A stretch of 64,000 bases of DNA, taken from NCBI GenBank assembly GCA_021292105.1, contig CM037874.1, positions 52,930,540-52,994,539 of the forward strand, in the 5' to 3' direction. Each line of letters starts with the position of its first letter. The stretch's first letter is position 1. The notes under the pieces are model-generated. The model was not told where the DNA came from. It made no database searches and worked only from the letters and a program-made list of their open reading frames with translations. The position numbers and the translations under genes are program-made. Below, piece after piece: positions 40,301 through 54,400 of the stretch. The stretch comes from Anadara kagoshimensis. Its lineage: Eukaryota > Mollusca > Bivalvia > Arcoida > Arcidae.

Positions 40301-43300
40301 CACATCCCAGGATATTATTGTTTATATCTAGTGCCTGTCTAAAGTCATGTGCTTTAGGATTATTAAGTTTAATAACCACATCCCTGGATATCGTTATTTA
40401 TATATAGTGACTATAGGAGTCTGTCATACATGTCTCACTCTGTGTTCTGTGTTTAGGTTTGTGTTGTTCATGTTATTTCAGTATTTCTAGGTCACCTTAC
40501 ATAATTTAGATAAATACATTTTACTGTAATATTGATTACAGAAAATAGAGCATATATACAGGTTATCAATTATAACACATACACTATATAGCAGGGTAGT
40601 AAGGCTGAACTTTATACTGAGGCTGACATGATCACATGAAGTTAACAGATATGCTCTACAGTAGAGAAACAGAAACATTAAATTGATAAACACTTACAAA
40701 GTATAAACAAAGATCTTAAGAATATGGTGACGGATTCTTAATAAAAAAGTAAGTCAGAATTTCATAACAATTGCTTTTATACCCCACACATTAAAATCCT
40801 TTTAATTTTTTGAAAGTCGCTTGATGAGACATAATAAATTCTCCTAATGAGACAAAATATAGTAAACTAATGAGTCACTATATAATCACCTAATGAGATA
40901 CTATACAATCACCTAATGAGACACCATACAATCACCTAATGAGACACAACACAATCATGTAATGAGACACATTACAATCGCCTAATGAGACACAATATAA
41001 TCACCGAATGAGACACAATAGATTCACCCAATGACACACAATATAATCACTTTATGAGACACAATACAATCACTTAATGAGACACAATACAATCACTTTA
41101 TGAGACACAATACAATCACCTAATGAGACTCAATACAATCACGTTATGAGACACAATACAATCACTATATTATAGAGACACAATATTGTCACCTAATGAG
41201 ACACAATACAATCACCCAATAAGACACAATACAATCACCCAATAAGACAAAATACAAACACATAAATAGACACAATACAATCACCCAATTAGACACAATA
41301 CAATCACCTCATGAGACAAAATACAATCACCTAATGAGACACAATACTGTCACCTAATGAGACACAAAACAATCACCTCATGACACACAATACAATCACC
41401 TAATGAGACAAAATACAATCACCTCATGAGACACAATACAATCACTTTATGAGACACAATACAATTAACTGATGAGACACCATACAATTACCTAATTAGA
41501 CAAAATACAATCACCTAATGAGGCACAATAGAATCACCTAATGAGACACAATACAATCACCGAATTAGACAAAATACAATCACATAAACAGACACAATAC
41601 AATCACCTGAAAACAATACAATCACCTCATGAAACACAATACAATCACCTTATGAGACACAATACAATCACCTAATTAGACACAATACAATCACCTAATG
41701 AGACACAATACTGTCACCTTATGAGACACAATACAATCACCTCATGAGACACAATACAATCACCTCATGAGACACAATACAATCACCTCATGAGACACAA
41801 TACAATCACCTCATGAGACACAATACAATCATTTAATGAGACACAATACAATCACCTAATGTGACACAATACAATCACCTCATGAAACACAATACAATCA
41901 CCTTATGAGGCACAATACAATCACCTCATGAGACACAATACAATCACCGAATTAGACAAAATACAATCAAATAAACAGACACAATACAATCACCTGAAAA
42001 CAATACAATCACCTCATGAAACACAATACAATCACATTATGAGACACAATACAATCACCTAATTAGACACGATACAATCACCTAATGAGACACAATACAA
42101 TCACCTAATTAGACACAATACAATCACATAAATAGACACAATACAATCACCTCATGAGACACAATAGAATCACCTCATGAGACACAATACAATCACCTCA
42201 TGAGACACAATACAATCATCTAATGAGACACAATACAATCACCTAATGTGACACAATACAATCACCTAATGAGACACCATAACACCATACAATCACCTTA
42301 AGGACACAATACAATCACCTAATGAAACACAATACAATCACCTCATGAGACACAATACAATAACATAATTAGACACAATACAATCAAATAATTAGACACA
42401 ATACAATCACCTCATGAGACACAATACATCACATAATTAGACACAATACAATCACCTCATGAGACACAATACAATCACCTCATGAGACACACTACAATCA
42501 CTTTATGAGACACAATACAATCACCTTATAAGACACAATACAATCACTTTATGAGACACAATACAATCTACTAATGAGACAGAATACAATCACCTAATTA
42601 GACAAAATACAATCACATAAATAGACAAAATACAATCACCCAATGAGACACACTACAATCACCCAATGAGACACAATACAATAACCTAATGAGACACAAT
42701 ACAATAACCTAATGAGACACAATACAATGACCTAATGAGACACAATACAATCACCTTAAGGACACAATACAATCACCTAAAGGACACAATACAATAACCT
42801 TAAGGACACAATACACTCACCTTAAGGACACAATACAATCACCTAAAGGACACAATGCAATCATCTAATGTGACACATTATAATCACCTAATGACACTAA
42901 TAGAATTTGAATAAAGTCTCATGTGCTGTGATGTAACATCACCCTTGACTGAGTCAACCCATATCGTTCACAAACAGGTGACAGATTCTATTTCTCGTGC
43001 CATTTAAGTGTTTATAACGATGATACGTACAAAACAAAACATTACCCTCATGGGGCCTCTTGCATGCCTCTGGGGCACTTTATGCATTGTACAAATCCGC
43101 CCTTTGAAAATAATCAGATCGACAACACTTCAAACTTTTAAGATATCAACGATATGTATTCAATGCAAATAAAAAACTCTGACAATAAAATATTTTGAAT
43201 AAAAAGTAAAATAAAACACATATTTAAAACATAGCACTGCCGTGCTGTTGTACGGTGTAGTTTGGAAAATGGTGTTGTAGCAAGACAGAATATAACCGAA

Positions 43301-46300
43301 AATTCCCCCCCCCCCACCACCAGGGGGGATGGTTGGTTTGATCTATGCAAAGTCCGACGGATGTTTTTTGGAAAATGAAACAATGTACCAAACCATGTAT
43401 TACTATATTAAATGGTAGAAAATAATAATTTCTAAATATATAAAAAAACAATCAGTAATTAAAATTTAAAAAAGTCGTACCCGATCGTTTTGTCATTTCG
43501 GATAGAGAGAAAATATCGTTTTGCAGACCCTACCGTCAATATTAGGGGGTACATTATAGCGGTTGTATGTAACTGAATCATTTGCTGTTAAATCTGGGTT
43601 TTAATAAACTGCTGATTATCACTCACAATATTCCTGTTTCATGTTAATGGTGAAGTATTTAAAATCCCTATGTGGTCATTTGCACACAACACTGTACGAA
43701 TTATCTCCCTTTCACGAAAGTGAAATCTAATCGATAAACAGTTTTAAAATATGACACAATTGCCTCAACATCAAAATACGTTATCATACCCTTCCAATAC
43801 ATTTAAATTACCGTGGATTTTATGAAGAATTAATTAAATCAACCTGCCATTGCTGTTTATTTCATAAAAAGTTATGATTTTACATCATAGGACGCAAACT
43901 TCTCGGACTACTTTTTATTGAAAACACAAGATCAGTTCGCCAAATTGCAGAAATTATTGGATGCATCCCGTCGCAATATTTTACTAGATTCCGAAATGTA
44001 TTCCGAAAATTTATTCCAAATGTGCATATGTAACCAAATGCATTACCCGTCTCAGAATACATATCTCACGATAAAACAGATATATTTCTTTCATGCTCAT
44101 TTACCAGGCGCACTATTTCCATGCGCATTTATATCTTATAATTTCATAGCAAAGAAGCCCGATATCTTTGAAGAAAGCGATGGCAAAGTACGTGTTCACT
44201 ATCGTGAAACGCCGTACAAAAATAATTAGAAACAAAGGCTTTGTTTTGATGACCTCAAGAAAAATGATCGGATACGTCATCCTGATTGTTCAAATGTCGT
44301 GTGAGACAGTATCAGACAAACTGGACAAGACAAAAAAATCTAGTACTGGTGTGCGTGTGAGATTTTTCTCTCCAAGGTACGAGAAAAATACAATTACATA
44401 ATGAGACATAGTACTAACTACATATTTTCAGCAAAATGAATTTGAACATTTGTAAGTCTTTCATTTATTATAAAACTGCATATGTCTAAAAGAAATTTCT
44501 TGATAAAAATCCTAGATAATTTCAATTTTGTAATTTTAAGTTATTTTTGTCAATTTAGGAAGAAGCTCCATTAATTTACGCAACAACGGCAATCATCAGC
44601 AACATCATGTCAATTATCTACTAAAGACAAAACGGTAAGTTGAATATCAGTTACCATGGCAACTGGAACCACAAGGGCACAAGAGTTGTTAGGTGACACC
44701 AAATGCGACTTATGTGACACATACAAAAATGTCTCATGGAAATGCCAGAATTGTAATGAAATTCTGTGTGAACAATGTAAAAGGCTACATCTACGGAGTA
44801 GAGCTTCTAAAACCCATACTATAACTGAACTGGAAGATTCTATGCATGATGGTGAAGGTTCCAGTATATTTTGCCCTGATCATGAGGATGAAGCATTTCA
44901 GATGTTTTGTATCGAGTGTGATATTCTGGTATGCTTAGACTGTATAAGCGGGAAGCATAAAGGACATGATTGTAAGAAGATAAAAGAGGTTGTGAAACCA
45001 AAACAAACACAACTTGATGATATATTTAAACACATAGAGACACAACAGATACCAAAGTTAGAACAGTCGCTTGTATCCATAACCAACATGCAGGAGAAAT
45101 ATAACCAAGATATAGACCGAGTGATTGCCGAGATAAAAACCAAGGGAGACGAATTAAAACAAGAAATAACGAGCATACAAGACAGGTTAATAGATAAACT
45201 GATGAGACAGGTGAAAGAAGATACAAAATGTTTGAATGAAACAAAAGAACAATTAGATTTGAGACTGAGTGCCCTGAAGGATCAACTAAAACAACATGAA
45301 GAGAAGATGAAAAAGTACACCGATATTGACATAATTACCAAAGCTGCCAGCATAAAAGATTCTTTATCACAGCTAACCAGTAGTATAGAGATACCAACAG
45401 TCAAACCCCCAAACTTACAAACGGTCAAGTCAATGGCAGCGATCTGGAGAACATGTATGGACAACTGGAACTAGAGCAGCCACCAGATACAATGCAGACA
45501 GAAAGGTCAAAACCTAACAGAAGCCAGACAAATCTTCCAGACGAAAAAGTTAAACAAGACCAATCCACATTTAAGGATACCAGAGTTTTCAGAGGAAATA
45601 TTGTCTCATCATTTACATGGAGAAAGAACCTTGATAAGATAGAGATGACAAAACAGAAACAGAATGAAGCCTGGATGTTGTCATATAATTTTTTAACTGA
45701 GGAACAATATCTAGAGCTGGTAAATGATCAAGGTAAAAATACAACATCAATCAAACATGACTTACAAATACGGGACATGGCTACAACAAAATCTGGGGAT
45801 TTATTGGTAACAGCAGGCTGTCAGATCAAGCGTGTGTCTAGATCAGGTAGTATAGATGTCTTTGCTGATTTATCACCGTATGAGACATGGGGTATACATG
45901 TAACACAGAATGATTATGTACTTGTTTGTTTGGATGACTTGTGGTTAGAAAGTAGAGTAACTAGACTGTCACAACAAGGAAAGACAAAACAAGTGATACA
46001 CAATACAGACATTGACTTAAATTTGTTAGATGCATGTATTAGTATTACAGAGAATGTTAACCATGACATTGTGATACAATGTAACTGGCAATACATCTTA
46101 GTTGTGGACAAAGATGGCAGAAGGAGGTTTACATACACAGGACCACCATCAAGGATAAAGACAATTAAGGATTTCGATCCAACAGACGTCATCTGTGACC
46201 AGAGTGGACGGATCCTTGTTGCTGATACAAATAACAGTACCATACACCTTCTAGATGAAGATGGTACATTTCTACAATTTATACTGACAAAAGAACATGG

Positions 46301-48457
46301 AATAGAACATCCAAAAGCACTAGCAATGGACGACCGTGGTAGAATCTGGGTTGGTTGTGATAATGGTGAAGTGTTTATAGCAGAATAGTTTTGTGACATC
46401 ATACAGTACATCTACTTGATATACATGACATCATTCTACAACAGATTACACAAATTTAGATGGTTAAAATTTCCAAAGTATCTTACTATTGTGTGACATC
46501 ATACAGTACATCTATTGGATATACATATCATCATCCTACAACAGATTACACAAATTACGATGGTTAGAATGTCCAAGGCCTCAGTTTGCGTTGGTCTGCC
46601 TTTCTTTTAAAATGTCTTGAAATATTTTAGTCAGATTTTCAAAATATTTTTATATTGCGTGCTTATTAAATTCAAATGTGAATCATTGTCAGAATTTTGT
46701 GATTTGATAATAATAACTGTATTTTGTTAGCCTAAGTAGAATAAGAGCACGAGTGAACAGGTACGAAAAAGTACAGGTCAGCCTATGTTTATGAACTCAT
46801 TTATTTGTGGAAACCATAAATTAGTGCAATTCGTCTAGCGCGAGAATCGCTAAAAATAAGACCACTGGCAAATAAAGTACATTTACAGTACCAATATGTA
46901 CAACTTCATATTCCTGTGTCCTCAGATGCAGTAACAGTTAACACCATTACACAGCTCTTCCAACATAACAATGGATTGTTTTATATATTTTTGATCACCT
47001 AGAATGGATTTGTGTATTTTTGTGGATTAGAGGAGTTTTAACGGTTTTAACTGGATATCGTTGTAAAAATATTTAGTATTTAATCAAAGAAAACATTATA
47101 TTCTAGTGACATGATATATACATATTATATACACAGTATGTATGTACAACCCTCCGTATCAGGTTGATGCCTTTTTAGTTGCGTATCACAACGAGTGGTG
47201 CTTGTGTGAGCCTGATACGAAGGGTTGTACATACACAGTGTGTATGATATTTTTATCATTATTTCCAACTAGGTAACTTTAAATAACAAAACAATACTTT
47301 ATGTGAAAAAATTATATTTTACTACAGAAAAATACTATACTATATTATGACATGTGTTCTGTAGTAATGACGTCATTATTTACATTTGACAAGTTGGAGA
47401 TTCACCAATGACATCACAATGAGAAATCCCAACTGAAGTTGGTGTGAACTTTACCGTCAATGTTGTGTCACCACACTGCTACAAGATTCTGTATGATATG
47501 TGTTCAATAAAACTTGTATTTGGTCAAATCAGATAGAAAAACTAGTCTTATGTTAGAAAAATTCCGATATAAAACAAACAAATCCTAAGGATACCAGGAA
47601 GGGTGGACTACACTTAGACAACAATCGTAGAACATTTTTATAAACACTCTGTGGACAATTGATGGGTTGCCGGCCACGTCCATAATGATCCGACAAAGGT
47701 CCGGCATGCTTGAATTACACACAAAAAGAATGAAATCTTGACCTGAATTATGCCATTTATTGATGTCACAAACACTTGTTCGTCATTAGTTGCTGTGATG
47801 CTACTTTGGTACCGTAATGGCGGCCAGTGGCGGAACATAACAGGCATGACCGGCGATATGTCAATTCTAGTTCTATTAAAGGAAATAGATATACCGGGAA
47901 CAAAGAAAACTTCTTATGGAAATCTGAAAACATGCGAATACCTTGTGAAAGTGAATATGAGACTACATCTTTATTTTGTGGAACTTGTTATAAATTACAG
48001 TTATAATGTTATATCATTTCTGTCTTGTTATGTTGCCTTAAAAAAAGTGACTGTGGGACTTTATAATCGTGGAAATGGAAAATTTGATAACCTCGTCAGA
48101 CAAGGATGGATGTATACTGCAAGACCTTATCGTCATGGAAATGGAAAAGTTGATAACCTCGTCAGACAAGGATGGATGTATACTGCAAGACCTTATCGTC
48201 ATGGAAATGGAAAAGTTGATAACCTCGTCAGACAAGGATGGATGTATACTGTGAGACCTTATCGTCATGGAAATGGAAAAGTTGATATCCTCGTCCAACA
48301 AGGATGGATGCATACTATAAACAGACATTTATTTATGTGTGATTAATTTTAATTGTACCGTAAGGACAAAATAATTATTAACTTACAGACAAATTAACCA
48401 TAAGCTTACAGCACAAGTCATTGCATTAAGATATAAATATTGTTCTTTTAATACCAG

Positions 48458-48488
<31 letters not shown>

Positions 48489-51400
48489 ATTTCATTTTAT
48501 CTATAGATTAATATAGCTCTGTTTTGTTTACTGTTTTGTAATTTTTTTTAAAAAGTGGCAATTTTCATGATAACTCCATAAATTGTATGACCAAGTCAAT
48601 TATATGCTTGTAGGATAATTATTTTTACCATTGTATGCAAGAGTTTTTAGTGACCAGTAGATATTTACCACTATTAAAAGGAAAAACAGATGTTGCTATC
48701 TCTCTCTCACGGTCTCTCTCTCTTTCCTGCTAAAGTTGTGTGTACAACTAGTTATATGCGACTTGATGGCGAGAATAATTTAGTCATCTAGTACTTGGCT
48801 ATCATTGTTTATTTATTCATTGAATTTTATTTTTACTTTGTCTCTTTGGAAAGAGGAAAGAAATTTTCAATGTCATGTTGTTTAATTCGCCTTTTTAAAG
48901 ATATGGTTTCAACCAGGAAAATTGGCAAACATTCAGATTAATAACATGAAAAGTATGCACTTCTCATATCATTAATGATACTGTCTTCAAAGCATTGTGA
49001 ACTTCTGATCAAAAGCTTTGGAAATTCTATCCAAAGAAATTGACCTTCAAAGGACGTACCATAGCTCCAAGTAAAATCTGAACTCAGGTTTATTATGTGC
49101 ATTTCTATCACAGTTAATACTGTCCACAATGTTTTGTCAACTTCTGACCAATCAATAGCTTTGGAGATTTTTTCTGGACAAGAATTTGAAATGTAAGGAA
49201 AATTGGCAAACACACTCAGTTTAGTAATATACACTTCTCCTAACACTGTTAATAATGTCAACAGTTTTTGAAAACATCTCATCAATAACTTTGGAATACT
49301 CAAAGTATTATTTTTCCTTTACATATGATATCCTTCTTACACTTTTCGTATATATTATTAGGACCTCTATATATATGATTGTATTATCATGCTAATTTTT
49401 GTATTTTGAATGTAATGACAGCATTAAAATTCCTATATTTCTAAATATCACAAACCTCACATTTAACACACGGAATCAGGATTGTGATTAAATAAATTTA
49501 ATTTTTTTTAACTTATTATTTTTTTTTTGCACTGCAGTTCATTTGCATTAAATTCGTAACATTCATGTTTTGAAATTAACTTATAAAATCATAATAAAAA
49601 GTGACTTAAAGCCTGTCTCACACAGAACACGGTTGGGCACACGGTTTCAATACGGTATACTCGGTTATACACGGTTTGACCGGTACAAGTATTGAGCTCC
49701 AACTGTGCCTAGGGATGAGTTGGTACGATTTAGACTCGAATGTAGCACGAGTATGTATGAACAAAGCACTGATATACTCGGTCAAGCAAGGTTTTTTTAA
49801 CGGTTTGAACACGATTTGCAAACGATTTTCATACGATTGTTGTACAGTTTCAAGTACGGTCTAGTGCGGTCTGTAACGGCCTAGTACGATTAAACACGAC
49901 TTTTACTCGATTAACTGGACATTTACAGGGTTTACATACGGTCCCACTGACTTTTGTTCGAGTTATGCTCGAATTATCACACATTCGTGTATGTTTTGAT
50001 ATAAATTGACTCGTTTTGATGGCTTGGCTTCATAAATTTTCGAATTTTCAACAGAGAAGTTATAAAAATGGCAGATGACAGAATAAGGGAATTAGAAATC
50101 ATGATGAGACTGATAGACATTGAGATTATTTTGGCCAGAAGGCGCGAGGGGAGACAAGAACAAGTCAACAGAAGGAGAAGAAGAAGGATACAAGTTTGGA
50201 CAAGAGAATGGCGCAACAGAAGGGTCATGTTTGGTCAAAATGATACTCTGTTACAAGAACTAAACAGAGAGGACCCAAGGTGTAACAAGAACTTCCTCCG
50301 TGTTGATGCTGACTTGTCTGGTCGTACTTGACCATGTATAATTCGTACTTGAACCGCATTGGTCGTATGGCGATCGTATGAAACCGTATTGGTCGTATAA
50401 AACCGTGTGTACACTCGTGTGAATCGTACGGTGATCGTGTGACATTTGAGTGTTAATCCAGGTGTTGGATGTAGGACTTGGGAATGGTTTCACACGATTT
50501 ATATACGATATTGACACGGTTGAGCTCACTTGTGAAGTGGACTTCATGTGCGGTTGTATATACGGTCTCGTACAGTCTCACACGGTCTCTAATACGATCA
50601 TACACGGACATGGCACCCGTGCCAGTTTTTTAAAAGTTTTAAAAACCATACACTGCTTTCACGGATACACTCGAATGGCTCGAGTGTAAGTCGGATAAGG
50701 CCACGGTTGGTTTGGTTGTATGTACGGTTTACACTGGTGGCCAACCGTATAAGCCGTGTGTTCTGTGTGAGACAGGCTTAAAATATAATTTAGTAAATAT
50801 ATACCGTCAAACCTGGTTAAAATGCCAACTCTATACAAGAAACACCTGCTTTGGAACGAGTTTTTTACCTTCCACTAACATTTTAATTGGAAAAAGTCTA
50901 AAAATGACAGATTCAAGCCATTTTTAACATTTCTGTGAAAAATATTTTTCAAAATTTTATACGGGTACAAAAGAAAGTCTTACCCCTGCTTTTGTAAGCC
51001 AGTAAATTTTATCCAGAATTATGTTAATTGAACCTGTATATAAAGGTCACTTGCCCATCAACACCAATTTTACTACTTCCCTTAAGTGGTCTTTAAAGAC
51101 AGGGTTGACTGTATATAATATTTAGGATAGTATATGCAAACAATATTGACCTGTCCGTTTGACCTTTAAGTAGTAATATTCATGATAGTCCTCCAAATAC
51201 ATGGGCTGTGTTTAGGATTTGCAGTTAATACATACACATTGCATGTTTCCCATTATTCATGTAAACGAAATAAACACCTATGTCTCCTATCAGTAAATAT
51301 ACTTGCCCATCATAAATGTTCCAATAAAAGGTCAAGGGGACAGGTCAATGTTGTCTGGCTATCACTGATGGCTATAGTGTACTTTACACACACATAGATT

Positions 51401-54400
51401 TGTTGTTTATAATATAACTATATAGGCAAACAACATTGACCTGTCTGCTTGACCTTTAGTTTGATATTCATCATGGAACAGTTCATTTATTTAAAGGGAT
51501 TTTACAGATTATTGTGTAAATTTTTTGCCATATGCAGTGTGATATGTAACCTCTTTGAATCCGGACATTACCCATGTGTATAGTGGATCCTGAAGTCTTA
51601 TATGAATATTCCTAACAAATGAAAAGTGAAGCGGACAAATCAATCTTGTTTCCGTATACCTACATATAATTATAATTAAGTGTTATTAGTTCAAACCCCA
51701 GTAATCATAGACAGAACTTTTGATATTGTGTGTCACACAAAGCTTAGAGAAACAAGATGAGATAGTTTGCATATGAAATAATAAATGTTGCACTTTCATT
51801 GTAATTTTTACAAATTTGTTCAATAAAATGATTTAGAAGTATTTCATATTTATTCATATATACTTTTTAAGACTTTTGCACCCCTAGGTCACCTTGACCT
51901 AGTTTTGGAAGCCATGGCAACATCACAAACAAATCTGAATTGCACCAGCCCATATATACTTCTGCTCAAGTTTCATTGAAATCTGTCTGGTGATACATAG
52001 GTGTGAACCACCCATGCATGTACACTAGCACACATAGATGCACATACATACACTGGGGCTATGCCATAAGCTCACAAGAAACTGATTAACTGAGTCACCA
52101 CTATTTTCTGCGGTGGATGAGATTACTTCAAGTAAGTATTGAGACTACTTCCTGTAGGTAATGAGACTATTTCCTGTAGGTAATGAAACTACTTCCTGTA
52201 GGTGTTGAGACTACATCCTGTATGTAATGAGACTACTTCCTGTAGGTATTGAGACTACATCCTGTAGGTCATGAGACTACTTCCTTTAGGCATTGAGACT
52301 ACATCCTGTATGTAATGAGACTACTTCCTGTAGGTATTGAGACTACATCCTGTAGGTATTGAAATACATCCTGTAAGTTTTGAGACTACTTTCTGTAGGT
52401 ATTGAGACTACTTCCTGTAGATCATGAGACTACTTCCTGTAGGTCATGAGACTACATCCTGTATGTATTGAGACTACATCCTGTAAGTTTTGAGACTACT
52501 TTCTGTAGGTATTGAGACTACTTCCTGTAGATCATGAGACTACTTCCTGTAGGTCATGAGACTACATCATGTATGTATAATACTATTGAGACTACATCCT
52601 TTAAGTTTTGAGACTACTTTCTGTAGGTATTGAGACTACTTCCTGTAGATCATGAGACTACTTCCTGTAGGTCATAAGACTACATCCTGTAGGTCAAGAG
52701 ACTACTTTCTGTAGGTCATGAGACTACATCCTGTAGGTAATGCGACTACATCCTGTAGGTCATGAGACTACCTCCTGTAGGTAATGAGACTACACCCTAT
52801 ACGTAATGAGACTGCATCATGTAGGTCATGAGACTATATCCTGTAGGTAATGAGACTACACCCTGTAGGTAATGAGACTACATCCTGTAGGTATTGAGAC
52901 TACATCCTGTAGGTCATGAGACTACATCCTGTAGGTCATGAGACTACCTCCTGTAGGTAATGAGACTACACCCTATACGTAATGAGACTGCATCATGTAG
53001 GTCATGAGACTATATCCTGTAGGTAATGAGACTACACCCTGTAGGTAATGAGACTACATCCTGTAGGTATTGAGACTACATCCTGTAGGTCATGAGACTA
53101 CATCCTGTAGGTCATGAGACTATTTTCTGTAGGGGTTGGGACTACTTTCTGTAGCTAATGAGACTACTTCCTTTTGGTGTTGAGACTATTGTCTGATTGA
53201 GATTATAATTTTTTTCAGGATTGTTTTAAGATAAATAAAACCTTCTTACCTCTTTGGAGATCTTTGGAACAGGAACTATTTCTTCTCTATGTTCTAAAAG
53301 TGTCTAGAATGAAACATAAAAATAAGCAATTTGACTTGCATATTACATTACATATGCATATTGCATATAATTATGTATATTGCTGAAAAATAGCTATGTG
53401 TAACTGCAAATTTCAGAAAAGCAAAGGAATTGTTGGAACAAATGTCTGCTCCCTGAATAAAGGCTCGTTGTAAAAGTGCTATTTCTTAATTCAAATGTTA
53501 ATTTAATAAAAAATTTTCAAAGGGAAATAACTCTTCAATGATAGAAAATAAAGTTATGGTTCTTGTGCACTGCACTTCTCATTGACCTCTATCTACCTAT
53601 GAACAAGATATAACTGAAATAAGATGCCATTTCAAAAGTGCCCCCCAAACAAACCCCAACTGGGAAACCCTCAACCATGAACATGATGAAAATATGAATA
53701 GCCAATTGCACATCTACTCCACCTAAATATTCTATGAGGTTTCAAAAAAAAAATTTTGAAACAATTTTCGAGAAAAGTGGAAAACAGAATTTTGACAAGA
53801 GAAACTGAGTTAATACCCCCCCCCTCTCTTTCCTTTAGGGGACAAAAATATTATGCGAAGTCGAAAACTATAGCTGCAGACTTACAGGTTATACAAATAA
53901 GTACCTTTAGTTGTGACAGACAAAAGGACGCGACAGAGAGATGGTGTCTAGCACCTATTAGACCCGATTTCAACATTGGTGACAAAGATAAAAATTTCAA
54001 CTATTTCTTTCGTAATCTCTAAAACGTGTCAGGTGTTGCTAAACAGGAGGTGCTTACTGTTCTGGAGCTTATGGCCTTACTTGCCTGGTAGTGTTTAACA
54101 TAATTTATGAGTTTACGAGGTTTTTACTTTGCTTTATTTGGAATTGTGATTTGGATATGGACAGGTATGTATATTTTTACTTTGCTTTGGGATTGTAGTT
54201 TGGAGATGGATTGGTATGCTTTAAGATTGTTATTTGGACATTGATTGGTAGAATTGTTAAATGAGATTTTCAAAGATTGATCTTGTTTTACAAGTTTGAG
54301 TTTTCCATAAAAGTAAATTACAGAACCACATTAAACTGTCTCTTGAGAGCCAAATATGCCCCCAGCATCTACATGGGTTTAATGTTTTCCAAAACCTTGA

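Noticed and set aside
40830..42900. CRISPR-like array
   Set aside because: The 23-bp units are contiguous without unique spacers, in an animal intron; it is a minisatellite.
43918..44401. Two overlapping + strand frames before the TRIM-like gene
   Set aside because: No recognisable domain, no supporting splice context; left as undefined upstream sequence.
45914..46411. 165-codon minus-strand frame
   Set aside because: It is the shadow of the TRIM-like C-terminal region, which has recognisable NHL-like repeats on the + strand.
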